A DNA stretch of 42,288 bases, from positions 1-42,288 of the forward strand of contig CABHPB010000077.1 of assembly GCA_902168115.1 (NCBI GenBank), in the 5' to 3' direction. The notes under the pieces were generated by a model that had not been told where the DNA came from, made no database searches, and saw only the letters and a list, made by a program, of their open reading frames with translations. Both the position numbers and the translations under genes were made by a program. How positions within the stretch are numbered: the first letter of the stretch is position 1; every line of letters begins with the position of its first letter. Shown piece after piece: positions 6,640-14,846 of this stretch. The stretch comes from an uncultured Methylopila sp. (GTDB taxonomy: Bacteria > Pseudomonadota > Alphaproteobacteria > Rhizobiales > Methylopilaceae).

Positions 6640-7469
6640 CCGACGTCGCCTATCCGCTTGTTCCCGCAGCCGCGGTGTCGCCGCTCGCGGAGCTTCGGCT
6701 CCGCCATCCGGCGCTCGCCTCGGTCGGCCTCGCCTTCATCATGTTGGCCGCGGTCTCGGCCTCGCTCTCCCTCGTCGACGGGCGCCTGATCGACGGCGTC
6801 TCGGTCTGGGCGAAGCCCGCCAAGTTCTTCCTGTCGACCGCGACCGTGCTGCTCACCTCGGCCTGGTTCTTCGGCTATGTCCGGCCGCAGCGGCGCGACT
6901 CGCCGGCGCTCCGGTGGAGCGTGCGCCTGCTGATCGCGGGGGCCGTGTTCGAGCTCGCCTACATCACCTTCCAGGCCGCGCAGGGGCAGCCGTCGCACTA
7001 CAACCGCTCGGACGCGCTGCACATGGCGCTCTACGGCGCGATGGGGATCGCGGCCTCGGTGATGCTGCTGACCAAGATCCCGCTCGCGCTCGAGATCGCA
7101 CGGCGGCCGGTCGCGGGCCTCGACCCGGAGTTTCGCCGCGCGGTGGTGATCGGCCTAACGCTCACCATCGCGCTCGGCCTCGCCTCCGGCTGGTACATGA
7201 GCCAGAACTACGGCGGCGGGCACAATGTCGGCGCGACCGGCGGGCACGCGCCGCTCTTCGGCTGGAACCGGGCTGGCGGCGACCTGCGCGTCGCGCATTT
7301 CTTCGGCATGCATGGCGAGCAGATCGTGCCCGCGATCGCGGCGGTCGCCGCCCTGTGGGTCGGGCGCGGCGCCGTCCGGCGACTGACCTACGCCGCCGCC
7401 GGCGCGATCCTCGCCATGACGGTCTTCGTCTTCGCGCAGGCGTGGATGGGGCTGCCGTTCCTGGGGTGA
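6636..7469 (+). CDS. Polytopic membrane protein in the ABA4-like operon, unknown function
   Basis: A 277-residue protein with about seven hydrophobic helices. Notable elements are a charged WAKPAKFFLS segment near residue 53, FQAAQGQPSHYNRSDALH in the middle and a Gly/His-rich loop (NYGGGHNVGATGGHAP), then HFFGMHGEQIVPA. The many His residues at membrane boundaries recall metal- or haem-binding membrane proteins, but that is only an impression. The ATG at 6636 overlaps the TGA of the upstream gene, so translational coupling is likely. I do not recognise a named family. Its fixed partner is the ABA4-like protein and both are probably controlled by the adjacent TetR. Confidence 0.82.
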   Translation: MTDVAYPLVPAAAVSPLAELRLRHPALASVGLAFIMLAAVSASLSLVDGRLIDGVSVWAKPAKFFLSTATVLLTSAWFFGYVRPQRRDSPALRWSVRLLIAGAVFELAYITFQAAQGQPSHYNRSDALHMALYGAMGIAASVMLLTKIPLALEIARRPVAGLDPEFRRAVVIGLTLTIALGLASGWYMSQNYGGGHNVGATGGHAPLFGWNRAGGDLRVAHFFGMHGEQIVPAIAAVAALWVGRGAVRRLTYAAAGAILAMTVFVFAQAWMGLPFLG

Positions 7470-7726
7470 GCTCCACCCTGTCCCCGATCAACTCGGCTGT
7501 AGCCGGGTTGATCATTCGCAGCGGTCGAAGTCGCAAACATGCGACTTCGACAGAGGTAGGTGGCCGGAGCGAAGCGGAAGTCGGATGAGGGGCCGCGCCC
7601 GCTGGCGGGACGCCGCCAGCTACATCCTGAACCGCACCCTCGCCCTTACCCTCTCCCGCGCGAGGGGAGAGGGAAGCGGAAAGGTCGCGCCGCTACAGTG
7701 GAGTTCGTGCGACCCGAAACAGAAAA
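7470..7726. repeat. Intergenic hairpin cluster after the ABA4-like operon
   Basis: No gene is seen. Three palindromes stand out. GATCAACTCGGCT/AGCCGGGTTGATC at 7486-7513 has one wobble pair and a 2-base loop. GTCGAAGTCGCA/TGCGACTTCGAC at 7524-7551 is a perfect 12-bp stem with loop AACA, similar to the third hairpin of the repeat at 967-1111. A copy of the CTCTCCC.GAGGGGAGAG repeat lies near 7650-7672. The first hairpin may end the upstream operon. Confidence 0.65.
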
Positions 7727-7748
7727 CCCGCCGATCGCTCGGCGGGCT
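7723..7748 (-). terminator. Rho-independent terminator of bfr
   Basis: The perfect stem CCCGCCGA/TCGGCGGG (7727-7734 and 7739-7746) has a 4-base loop. On the minus strand it is followed by TTTTCT, the complement of 7721-7726. It begins about 30 bp after the bfr stop codon. Confidence 0.85.
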
Positions 7749-7776
7749 TTCTCGTCGGATCGGATGAGACGAGGCC

Positions 7777-8253
7777 TTATTCCGGCTCGCCGACGTGCTT
7801 CTGCGCGTAGAGCTGCTCGCCGAGCTGGGCGACGAGATTGAGCTGGGTCTCGAGGAAGTCGATATGGCCTTCCTCGTCGCCCATCAGTTCCTCGAACAAA
7901 TTCTTGGACGGCAGGTCGCCGATTTCCTGGCAGTAGAGCGCGGCCTCGCGATACAGCGCGCGAGCCTCCAGCTCGGCGGCGAGGTCGCATTCGAGGACCT
8001 CCTTGACGCTCTGGCCGATCCTCAGCGGATCGAGCACCTGCATGTTCGGAAAGCCCTCGAGGAAGATGATGCGCGTGACGAACTTGTCCGCGTGGTTCAT
8101 CTCCTCGATCGACTCTTTCCGCCAGGTCTTGGCGAGGTCGCGATAGCCCCAGTCGTCCAGCAGGCGGTAATGCACCCAGTACTGGTTGATCGCGGTCATT
8201 TCCGACCGCAGGCCGCGGTTCAGATACTCGATGACTTTTGCGTCGCCCTTCAT
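7777..8253 (-). CDS. bfr: Bacterioferritin
   Basis: A 158-residue haem-containing ferritin, the usual length. Dinuclear iron-site residues are in place: Glu18, Tyr25, Glu51 and His54, with later Glu and His residues in the third and fourth helices ([24 protein letters not shown]). Met52, the axial haem ligand shared between subunits, is present, so this is a true bacterioferritin. Twenty-four subunits form a shell that oxidises Fe2+ and stores ferric mineral. The ATG at 8253 follows GGAGAG. An Irr-like palindrome lies 36-52 bp upstream and a strong terminator follows. The ferredoxin gene next to it works in iron release. Confidence 0.97.
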   Translation of the reverse strand: MKGDAKVIEYLNRGLRSEMTAINQYWVHYRLLDDWGYRDLAKTWRKESIEEMNHADKFVTRIIFLEGFPNMQVLDPLRIGQSVKEVLECDLAAELEARALYREAALYCQEIGDLPSKNLFEELMGDEEGHIDFLETQLNLVAQLGEQLYAQKHVGEPE

Positions 8254-8288
8254 GGCGCTCTCCTTCGGCCTGTCGCCTGAGTCAGTTG

Positions 8289-8305
8289 TCTAGAACACTT
8301 CTAAA
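8289..8305 (-). promoter_or_regulatory. Irr/ICE-like iron-responsive palindrome upstream of bfr
   Basis: On the minus strand it reads TTTAGAAGTGTTCTAGA, two 7-base arms around a 3-base centre, matching the TTTAGAA-N3-TTCTAAA type of iron control element reported for Irr in Rhizobiales. It lies 36-52 bp upstream of the bfr start, overlapping the probable promoter, which suits control by a repressor. Similar sites occur at 8732-8748 and 21421-21437. Confidence 0.7.
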
Positions 8306-8364
8306 CTAGCCGGCGCAGCGGGGCAAGGTCGGCGAAGGCGCAAGCACGTGAGCGGGAGAAAGGA

Positions 8365-8688
8365 TCAGCCGGCGAGAGCGGCCGACCGGCGACGCTCGAC
8401 GGTCGCGACCTCGACGACGTCGCCAATGACGTCGATGACCTGGCCGACGCCGTGCGTGACGGCGGGGCAGGCGGCCGGGCAGGCGCCGCAGGCCGCTTCC
8501 TTCGAAGCGGCGTCGAGACCGCGGATGTCGGCCAGCATCGAACGGATCGTGCGCGCGCAGCGCCCGCACTGCGGGCTGCAGCCGAGGCAGCGATAGACCT
8601 GGCCAGGCGTCTGCGGATTCGCCTCGCCGTCCGCGATGGTTCCGCGGATCTGCTTGTCGCTGAGCACGTTGCAGGAGCAGACGATCAT
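8365..8688 (-). CDS. bfd: Bacterioferritin-associated ferredoxin with Cys-rich extension
   Basis: A 107-residue protein. Residues 1-60 are a Bfd-type [2Fe-2S] domain: MIVCSCNVLSD gives Cys4 and Cys6, and CSPQCGRC gives Cys41 and Cys44, with further Cys34 and Cys37. Bfd docks on bacterioferritin near the haem and passes electrons that reduce stored Fe3+ for release. The family is usually about 65 residues. Here an extra 40 residues include CGACPAAC (Cys67, Cys70, Cys74), which could hold a second metal site or regulate stability. The gene has its own promoter region with an extended Irr-like palindrome and lies 111 bp upstream of bfr on the same strand. Confidence 0.9.
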   Translation of the reverse strand: MIVCSCNVLSDKQIRGTIADGEANPQTPGQVYRCLGCSPQCGRCARTIRSMLADIRGLDAASKEAACGACPAACPAVTHGVGQVIDVIGDVVEVATVERRRSAALAG

Positions 8689-8727
8689 GAAGACGGCCGG
8701 CCTGTTCGGGTCCAGATTTTCGAATAA

Positions 8728-8752
8728 GTAGTTTTGAAAACTTCTAAACTAC
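8728..8752 (-). promoter_or_regulatory. Irr/ICE-like extended palindrome upstream of bfd
   Basis: On the minus strand GTAGTTTAGAA and TTCAAAACTAC flank a GTT centre, matching as inverted repeats at 10 of 11 positions. The 17-bp core (8732-8748) has the same 7-3-7 form as the bfr site. It lies about 45-60 bp upstream of the bfd start. An activating or repressing role cannot be told from the sequence. Confidence 0.7.
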
Positions 8753-8883
8753 TGGTTCGACTACGCATTTACCCATATTGGGGTCGTGGGGCGTGAGTCA
8801 ACGGCTGCATGGCCGACCTGTAGCCTATGGGCGTGAAGAAAGCGCCGCCTTCGCGGAAGCGTCTCTTTCTTGCGGATGCGCGC

Positions 8884-10368
8884 CTATCGCGTTTTCACGC
8901 GCGAGACCGCATCGGACCAGCCGTCCAGCTTGCGCCGACGTGTCGCGCCGTCCATGCGCGGCTCGAAGCGCCGTTCCAGCCTCCAGCTCTCGGCGAAGGT
9001 TTCCGGCTCCGGGCAGACGCCGGCGGCAAGGCCTGCGAGATAGGCTGCGCCGAGCGCGGTGGTCTCGATGATTTCGGGCCGATCGACGGGAGCGTCGAGG
9101 ATGTCGGCCAGAAACTGGAGCGTCCAGTCGCTCGCCGTCATGCCGCCGTCCACACGAAGCACGGCGCCGACGTCGCCTGCAGGCCAGTCCGCCCGCATGG
9201 CGGCGATAAGGTCGCCGGTCTGGTAGCCGACGCTTTCCAGCGCCGCGCGGGCGATCTCCGCCTGGCCGGCGCCGCGCGTTAGGCCGATCAGCGCGGCGCG
9301 CGCGTCCGCGTCCCAGTGCGGCGCGCCGAGGCCGACGAAGGCTGGGACGAGGTAGACGTCCTGCTCGGGGTCGGCGGCTTCCGCGAGCGCCTGCGTCTCG
9401 GCGGCCTCGCGGATGAGCTTCAGCCCGTCGCGCAGCCACTGAACCGCCGCGCCCGCGACGAAGATCGCGCCCTCGAGCGCATAGGTGCGCCGCCCGGCGA
9501 GTTGGAGCGCGACCGTCGTCAGAAGCTTGTTCGACGAGGCGACCGGGGACTCGCCGGTGTGCAGCAGCGCGAAAGCGCCGGTGCCGTAGGTGACCTTGGC
9601 CATGCCAGGCTTGAAGCAGGCTTGTCCAACGGTCGCCGCCTGCTGGTCGCCGGCGACGCCGAGAATGCGGATCGGACCGCCGAACAGTTCCGGTCGCGTT
9701 TCGCCGAAGTCGCCGGACGAATCCCGGACCTCGGGCAGGATGCCTGCAGGGACCTTGAAAGTTGCGCAGAGATCCTCGTCGAAGCGGCCCGCACGGATGT
9801 CGTAGAGCAGCGTGCGCGCGGCGTTGGTGGCGTCGGTCGCATGGACCTTTACGCCGGTCAGCCGCCAGATCAGATAGGCGTCGACGGTGCCGAACAGCAG
9901 GTCGCCCGCCTCTGCCCGGGCGCGCGCGCCCTCGACATGGTCGAGGATCCACCCGAGCTTGGTCGCGGAAAAATACGGGTCGAGCACGAGGCCGGTCTTC
10001 GCCGTGATCCCCGACTCGAGCCCGTCCGCCTTCATGCACGCGCAGGTTTCGGCGGTGCGGCGATCCTGCCAGACGATGGCGTTGTGGATCGCCCTGCCGG
10101 TCGTGCGCTCCCAGACGATGGCGGTCTCGCGCTGATTGGTGATGCCGAGCGCGGCGACGTCCGTGGCCGCAAGGCCGGCGCGCGCCATCGCCTCGGCGGC
10201 GGTCGCGACGGTCGTCGCCCAAATGTCCTCCGGGTCGTGCTCGACCCAGCCGGGCTTTGGAAAGATCTGCCGGAACTCGCGCTGGGCGCTGGCGAGGGGG
10301 GCGAGCGCGTCGTCGAAGACGATGGCCCGCGTCGAGGTGGTCCCCTGGTCGATCGCGAGCAGCGCCAT
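8884..10368 (-). CDS. glpK: Glycerol kinase
   Basis: A 494-residue FGGY-family kinase, close to the usual 500. The N-terminal nucleotide and substrate motif [13 protein letters not shown] begins at residue 7, followed by [11 protein letters not shown]. The C-terminal ATP-binding block includes [11 protein letters not shown] and later [12 protein letters not shown]. It phosphorylates glycerol to sn-glycerol 3-phosphate in the cytoplasm. It lies 12 bp downstream of glpD, so the two are one operon. No glpF channel or glpR regulator is in view, and glycerol might enter by diffusion or through genes elsewhere. Confidence 0.97.
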   Translation of the reverse strand: MALLAIDQGTTSTRAIVFDDALAPLASAQREFRQIFPKPGWVEHDPEDIWATTVATAAEAMARAGLAATDVAALGITNQRETAIVWERTTGRAIHNAIVWQDRRTAETCACMKADGLESGITAKTGLVLDPYFSATKLGWILDHVEGARARAEAGDLLFGTVDAYLIWRLTGVKVHATDATNAARTLLYDIRAGRFDEDLCATFKVPAGILPEVRDSSGDFGETRPELFGGPIRILGVAGDQQAATVGQACFKPGMAKVTYGTGAFALLHTGESPVASSNKLLTTVALQLAGRRTYALEGAIFVAGAAVQWLRDGLKLIREAAETQALAEAADPEQDVYLVPAFVGLGAPHWDADARAALIGLTRGAGQAEIARAALESVGYQTGDLIAAMRADWPAGDVGAVLRVDGGMTASDWTLQFLADILDAPVDRPEIIETTALGAAYLAGLAAGVCPEPETFAESWRLERRFEPRMDGATRRRKLDGWSDAVSRVKTR

Positions 10369-10380
10369 GGCCGAACTCCC

Positions 10381-11859
10381 TTACGCCTCTCCGTCGGGCA
10401 TGAAGGCGGATAGCCTGCGCCAGCCCTCGTCCGAGAAGCGCAGCCCGAGCTTGGAGCGCCGCCACAATACGTCCTCGGCCGTGCGCGCCCATTCCTTGGA
10501 GATCAGATAGCGCGTCTCTCGCTCGGTGAGGTCGGCGTCGAACACCTGCCCGAGATCGTCCGCCGAGCGTGAGCCGTCGAGGATGTCCCAGGCGCGCGAG
10601 CCGTAGGCCCGGGCGAGGCGCGCGGCCTGAGCCGGCGCGAGATAGGGGAAGGCGCGCTTCAGACGCTCGTCGAGCGGGACGTCGCCATGCACGCCGCCGC
10701 CGGGCAGCGGCGAACGCGCCGTCCATTCGCCGCGCGGGACCGGCATGGCTTCGCCGAGCTTGGCGAGGGCTGCTTCGGCGAGCTTGCGATAGGTCGTGAT
10801 CTTGCCGCCATAGATGGTGAGCAGCGGCGCGCGGTCCTCGCCGGCCTCGAGGGCGAGCGCGTAGTCCCGAGTCGCGTTTTTCGCGTCGCCCGATCCGTCG
10901 GCGTGCAGGGGGCGCACGCCCGCGAACGACCAGACGACGTCCTCGGCGTAGACCGGCTCGCGGAAGGCGGCGGACGCCGCTTCGCACAGATAGGCGATCT
11001 CCGCCTCGGTCGGCTCGACGTCGTCGGGCGCGGCGTCGTGGTCGACGTCGGTCGTGCCGATCAGCGTGAAGTCGTGCTCGAACGGGATCGCGAACACCAC
11101 GCGCCCGTCGGGCTGCTGGAAAATATAGGCCCGGTCGTGGTCGAACAGCCGGTGGGTGACGATGTGGCTGCCGCGCACGAGCCGGATCTCCGCCGCCTCG
11201 TTCGCCCGGACGACGCCGCGCGCCACCTCGTCGACCCAGGGGCCGGCGGCGTTGATCAGCGCGCGGGCGCGCACCTCGCCGGTGACCGCGCCGTCGAGCC
11301 GCAGACGCCAGTAGCCGCCGTCGCGGGTCGCGCCGACGCAGCAGCTCCGCGGCGCGATCGCGGCGCCGCGCTCTGCGGCGTCCATCGCGTTCAGCACCAC
11401 GAGGCGGGAATCGTCGACCCAGCAGTCCGAATATTCGAGCGCCCGGCCAGGCCTCGCCAGCGCCTCTCCGGCCGGATCGCCCGCAAGGTCGATCGCGCGC
11501 GAGCGTCCGAGCGCCTTGCGCCCGCCGATGTTGTCGTAGAGCAGCAGGCCGAGGCGCAGCGCCGGCCAGGATCTCATGTCCGGACGGTGCGGCAGCACGA
11601 AGCGCATCGGCCGCACGAGATGCGGGGCGATTCGCATCAGCGTCTCCCGCTCGCCGAGCGCCTCGCGCACCATCTTGAACTGGCGCTGCTCGAGATAGCG
11701 CAGGCCGCCATGGACGAGCTTGGTCGACGCCGAGGACGTGCCGCCGGCGAGATCGCCCTTGTCGCACAGGAACACGGACATGCCGCGGCCGGCGGCGTCG
11801 CGGGCGATTCCGCAGCCGTTCACGCCGCCGCCGACGATGGCGAGATCGAAGAGACTCAA
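10381..11859 (-). CDS. glpD: Aerobic glycerol-3-phosphate dehydrogenase
   Basis: A 492-residue FAD-dependent membrane-associated dehydrogenase. The N-terminal FAD-binding segment is LAIVGGGVNGCGIARDAAGR, followed by STKLVHGGLRYLEQ, a family signature. The C-terminal DAO_C domain carries YGGKITTYRKLAE, followed by the region ending the protein at ..FMPDGEA. It oxidises glycerol 3-phosphate to dihydroxyacetone phosphate and passes electrons to quinone. It is the first gene of the glpD-glpK pair. The ATG at 11859 begins the FAD domain, so the start is well placed. No regulatory site was recognised in the 247 bp upstream. Confidence 0.96.
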   Translation of the reverse strand: MSLFDLAIVGGGVNGCGIARDAAGRGMSVFLCDKGDLAGGTSSASTKLVHGGLRYLEQRQFKMVREALGERETLMRIAPHLVRPMRFVLPHRPDMRSWPALRLGLLLYDNIGGRKALGRSRAIDLAGDPAGEALARPGRALEYSDCWVDDSRLVVLNAMDAAERGAAIAPRSCCVGATRDGGYWRLRLDGAVTGEVRARALINAAGPWVDEVARGVVRANEAAEIRLVRGSHIVTHRLFDHDRAYIFQQPDGRVVFAIPFEHDFTLIGTTDVDHDAAPDDVEPTEAEIAYLCEAASAAFREPVYAEDVVWSFAGVRPLHADGSGDAKNATRDYALALEAGEDRAPLLTIYGGKITTYRKLAEAALAKLGEAMPVPRGEWTARSPLPGGGVHGDVPLDERLKRAFPYLAPAQAARLARAYGSRAWDILDGSRSADDLGQVFDADLTERETRYLISKEWARTAEDVLWRRSKLGLRFSDEGWRRLSAFMPDGEA

Positions 11860-12106
11860 CGCGCGAGGTCCGGGCGGGAGATGCGCGTGCGTTGCGAGGG
11901 GTCATAGCGCACGGGCGCCGTTATAAACCGAACCGCGGGGCGCCGATAAGGCGGTTCCACGGGCGCCGCCGAAACCATTCGTGGCTTCGGCGCAACGCGT
12001 TACCTCTTCCTTCGCCGCGCCATTGCCTTTGACGCGGCGGGACCGCCAAATAGACGGCGAACGTCGGTCGCGTCCAAAGACCGGCGTCCACATTGGAAAG
12101 CGTCAG

Positions 12107-12946
12107 ATGTCCAAGCGTCTCCTCGCCCTCGTCGCCGCTTCGGCAGCCGCCGCCACGATCGGCGCGGGCGTCGCGAATGCGGCCGACATCCCGATGGAGC
12201 AGCCGCCGGCCGCGGTCGAGGCCGTCAATGACGGCTGGATCGTCACGCTGAAGGGCACCGGCACGTTTGGTCCGCAGTTCGAAGGCTCGTCCAAATACGG
12301 CCTGTCGGGCTATCCCGGCATCAGCATCCGCCGCCCCGGACAGCCCTGGAAGTTCGGCGCGCCGGACGACGGCTTCGGCTTCGCGATCGTCAACACGCCC
12401 TGGCTGCAGATCGGCCCGGTCGCGCGCATCCGTCCCGAGCGCGACGTCAGCGACGACCACAAGTTCCGCGGCATGGACGACGTCGACTGGGGGATCGAGC
12501 CCGGCGCGTTCGTCGAGGTCTATCCGGTCGACGTCTTCCGCATCCGCGGCGAACTCCGCTACGGCCTGTGGGGCTCGGACGGCTTCGTCGGCAACGTCTC
12601 GGCGGACTACATCCAGCGCTTCGACCGGTTCACCGTCTCGTTCGGCCCGCGGACCGAGATCGGCGACAAGGACTTCACCAACACCTATTACGGCGTCAGC
12701 CGGGCCGAGGCGGCGTTCTACAACGGCCGCATCACGCCCTATAAGGCCGACGGCGGCGTGAAGTCGGTCGGGTTCGCCGGCGCCGTCACCTACGACTGGA
12801 CGGAGAACTGGAGCACCACGGCGTTCGGCGCGTACAACAAGCTCGTCGGCGACGCCGGCAAGAGCCCGGTCGCCAAGAAGCTCGGCGACAAGGACTCCGT
12901 CACCGTCGGTCTTGGCCTCGCCTACTCGTTCTCTACGAACTGGTGA
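12107..12946 (+). CDS. MipA/OmpV-family outer-membrane protein
   Basis: A 279-residue secreted protein. Residues 1-25 form a signal peptide (MSKRLLALVA, then an Ala-rich core ending in GVANA). The mature part begins ADIPMEQPP and has many alternating beta strands, with DGFGFAIV near residues 88-95. It ends in GLGLAYSFSTNW, whose terminal aromatic residue is typical of beta-barrel proteins folded by the BAM complex. The family includes MltA-interacting protein and OmpV. The exact role here is unknown. GGAAAG 6 bases before the ATG at 12107 is the ribosome site. Longer frames upstream encode no sensible leader. Confidence 0.85.
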   Translation: MSKRLLALVAASAAAATIGAGVANAADIPMEQPPAAVEAVNDGWIVTLKGTGTFGPQFEGSSKYGLSGYPGISIRRPGQPWKFGAPDDGFGFAIVNTPWLQIGPVARIRPERDVSDDHKFRGMDDVDWGIEPGAFVEVYPVDVFRIRGELRYGLWGSDGFVGNVSADYIQRFDRFTVSFGPRTEIGDKDFTNTYYGVSRAEAAFYNGRITPYKADGGVKSVGFAGAVTYDWTENWSTTAFGAYNKLVGDAGKSPVAKKLGDKDSVTVGLGLAYSFSTNW

Positions 12947-12958
12947 CCGGAGCGGACA

Positions 12959-12978
12959 GGCGCCGCTCGTCCGGCGCC
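12959..12978. terminator. Possible terminator hairpin after the MipA/OmpV gene
   Basis: The 6-bp stem GGCGCC/GGCGCC (12959-12964 and 12973-12978) has an 8-base loop and lies 12 bp after the stop codon. No T-run follows, so factor-independent termination is doubtful. Confidence 0.35.
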
Positions 12979-13134
12979 CGCGTCGCCGGATAAGATCCGC
13001 GATCGATCGGGTGCGCTCCGCGCCTTTGGCGCCGATCGCTAAAGTTCGACAGGCTTTCTAAGCAGCGCGCTTACAGGCGCCATGCCACAGACCATCCTGC
13101 GCGGGAGTCCGCTCCCGCGCCGGGGGGGCTCTGC

Positions 13135-13473
13135 ATGGCCATCGGTTCCATCGACTACGGCGATCGCAGCGGGCAGACGTCCTCACAGCGCTCGCGCATC
13201 GACGCGCCCGGGGGCACCGCCGACGCGTCGCGCCAGCGGCCGGCCGCGCAGGCGAGTTCGCCGCTTGGCGCCCTGTCGCCCGCCGCATCCGAGATCAAGC
13301 GCAGCAACGACCTGATGGCGGCCGCGCGCGCGGCGGCGGTCGCGCTCGTCACGCAGCCGGTCGACGTCGCGCAGACCCGTGCGACGAAGTCCACGGCGGA
13401 GCTCTTCGGCCTCGCTCGGCGAGACGCGCCCCGCGAGGCGCCGAGGACCGACCGGTCGCGCCCGAACGACTGA
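13135..13473 (+). CDS. Small disordered protein, hypothetical
   Basis: A 112-residue protein that begins MAIGSIDYGD and is otherwise rich in Ala, Arg, Ser, Thr and Pro, so it is probably largely unstructured. A single helix-prone section lies near residues 55-75 (LMAAARAAAVALVTQPVDVA). There is no signal peptide. The ATG at 13135 follows a G-rich run that could serve as a ribosome site. Its frame is uninterrupted, but strong GC bias means open frames also arise by chance. I see no named family. Confidence 0.45.
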   Translation: MAIGSIDYGDRSGQTSSQRSRIDAPGGTADASRQRPAAQASSPLGALSPAASEIKRSNDLMAAARAAAVALVTQPVDVAQTRATKSTAELFGLARRDAPREAPRTDRSRPND

Positions 13474-13566
13474 GGCGCCCCGGACGCAACAACTCGCGCG
13501 GCTGCGCGATGCGTCCGCACAGGCGCGAAAATCTTCCGGAAAGAAACGGATGGGCCCGGCGAGGGA

Positions 13567-13643
13567 TGGTACCGCCACCCCGGCTTGAACGGGGGACCTC
13601 CAGATCCACAATCTGGCGCTCTAACCAACTGAGCTATGGCGGC
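13567..13643 (-). tRNA. tRNA-His (anticodon GTG)
   Basis: The minus strand folds into a complete 77-base cloverleaf with an encoded CCA end. The acceptor arm is GCCGCCA/TGGCGGT, with a G1-U72 wobble. The D arm reads TAGCTCAGTTGGTTAGAGC. The anticodon stem CCAGA/TCTGG holds TTGTGGA with anticodon GTG. The T arm is CCCCCGTTCAAGCCGGGGT. The base before G1 is C and the discriminator is A73, so the usual encoded G-1 of tRNA-His is missing, as known for alphaproteobacteria. Confidence 0.97.
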
Positions 13644-13669
13644 GTGGGGCGAGGCCCGCAGGCGGAGCC

Positions 13670-13698
13670 GTAGTAGGGGAAAGCTGATCGACGGGCAA
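13670..13698 (-). promoter_or_regulatory. Candidate promoter of tRNA-His
   Basis: On the minus strand TTGCCC (13698-13693) and TACTAC (13675-13670) are 17 bp apart, fitting -35 and -10 elements. The -10 lies about 26 bp upstream of the tRNA 5' end. Confidence 0.45.
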
Positions 13699-13724
13699 GC
13701 GCCTCAAAAGCCTTTCCCGACGAC

Positions 13725-13755
13725 AAAACGCCCGGCCGCTGGAAGCGGCCGGGCG
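13725..13755 (-). terminator. Rho-independent terminator of the first phasin gene
   Basis: A perfect 11-bp stem, CGCCCGGCCGC (13729-13739) and GCGGCCGGGCG (13745-13755), has a 5-base loop and is followed on the minus strand by TTTT. It starts about 40 bp after the phasin stop at 13797. Confidence 0.85.
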
Positions 13756-13796
13756 TTCGCACTGACGCGCCAGTTACGCGGCGCGCAAACCTTGAG

Positions 13797-14276
13797 TCAC
13801 TTCGGCTGGGCGAAGGACGCGGCCTTGGCGGCGAGGTCCTGAAGCGGCTTCGTGCCTTCGGACACGGCCTTCTGAGCGAGAGCCGAGAGCTCCTTCGCCT
13901 GGCCGCTGACGACCTCGAACTGCTGCTGGGCGTAGGAGGTCTGCAGCTCGATCGCCTGGCTGACAGACTTCGCGCCGATCAGGGCCTGCAGGAAGTCGAA
14001 ATGCGCGTTGACGTTGGAGCGGGTCGCCTCGACCGACTTGCGGCCGAACTCCTTGTAGCCCTTCGACGCGGTGGCGTAGGCGTCCTCGAACGCGTCGCTC
14101 GCCTCTTCGCTCGCCGCCTTCCAGCGCGCATAGCCGTCCTTGGCCTGCTTCACGGTCTTCTCGGCGATCTCGCGGACCGGGGCCGGAGCCTCGGCGGCGG
14201 CCTTGTCGGCGGCCGCGAAGGACTCGGTCACGAACTCGTCGGTCTTGGCGGCGGCGGCAGCTTTGGTGGTAGCCAT
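13797..14276 (-). CDS. Phasin family protein
   Basis: A 159-residue helical protein. After an Ala/Lys-rich start it carries the phasin pattern: PVREIAEKTVKQAKDGYARW, a central FGRKSVEATRSNVNAHFDFL and a late amphipathic helix (QLQ-type repeats such as ELQTSYAQQQFEVVSGQ). Phasins coat polyhydroxybutyrate granules and limit their size. It is soluble with no signal peptide. A strong terminator follows. The second phasin gene lies 195 bp upstream on the same strand, and no PHA synthase is in view. The ATG at 14276 is preceded by AGAGGTGAACG, a good ribosome site. Confidence 0.9.
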   Translation of the reverse strand: MATTKAAAAAKTDEFVTESFAAADKAAAEAPAPVREIAEKTVKQAKDGYARWKAASEEASDAFEDAYATASKGYKEFGRKSVEATRSNVNAHFDFLQALIGAKSVSQAIELQTSYAQQQFEVVSGQAKELSALAQKAVSEGTKPLQDLAAKAASFAQPK

Positions 14277-14471
14277 GATCGTTCACCTCTTAAGTGTCTA
14301 AGCGGCGGACGTCGGTTGGTGATAGGCGGCTGCGCTCCGCCGTTGCGCAGGACCGCCCGGTAAGCGGCGCGCCTTGCGTCGAAACGCTGGATGGCGGCCG
14401 CCCGAACCTTGTGTGCAGTGCAACATAAAGGGTGGTTGCACTGCATTCAAGCCCGGGCGCCGATTTTTGTT

Positions 14472-14846
14472 TCAGTTTTTGACGACGCCCTTGCGACCGG
14501 CGACCGCGCCCATTTCCTGAACCTGCTTCGTCAGCGTCTCGATCTGCGCTTTGGCGAATTCCGTCTGGATCTTGAGCACTTCCTCGACGGTGCCGGCGCG
14601 GACCAGCTTCTGGGCGTAGTTGAAGCTCGCGGCCATGTTCTGCTCGGCGAAGGAGACGGCCGCGCCGGCGACGTTGCGCATATTGTCCTGGGCGGACGTG
14701 GCCTGGGTCTCGATGGCGTTCGAGGCCTTGTATGCGGCGTCGAGGAAGCTGTCGAAGGCCTTGCGCGCCTGGTCGACGCTCTTCTCGGCGAAGTCCCTCA
14801 TCTCGCTCGGGATTTCGTAGGAGCCGGGATTTGGAGGGGTTGACAT
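14472..14846 (-). CDS. Phasin family protein, second copy
   Basis: A 124-residue phasin-type helical protein. Recognisable blocks are EMRDFAEKSVDQARKAFDSF, then FAEQNMAASFNYAQKLVRAG and KIQTEFAKAQIETLTKQVQE, which parallel the neighbouring phasin in order and spacing. I chose the ATG at 14846 (MSTPPNPGSYEI) because GGGAGAG stands just upstream; the frame is open for 40 more codons but those encode unphasin-like sequence. It is shorter than its neighbour and probably arose from it by duplication and divergence, although the two are not close in sequence by eye. Confidence 0.88.
   Translation of the reverse strand: MSTPPNPGSYEIPSEMRDFAEKSVDQARKAFDSFLDAAYKASNAIETQATSAQDNMRNVAGAAVSFAEQNMAASFNYAQKLVRAGTVEEVLKIQTEFAKAQIETLTKQVQEMGAVAGRKGVVKN

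Noticed and set aside
8749-8883. Terminator after glpK
   Set aside because: Only an imperfect, short GC stem is present and no T-run; not strong enough to list.
8825-11905. 1026-codon minus-strand open frame across glpK and glpD
   Set aside because: It is out of frame with both clear genes, extremely Arg-rich, and has no domain. It is a by-product of GC-rich codon use.
13155-13628. Minus-strand frame overlapping tRNA-His
   Set aside because: It starts inside the tRNA and is Arg/Ala/Ser-rich without motif.
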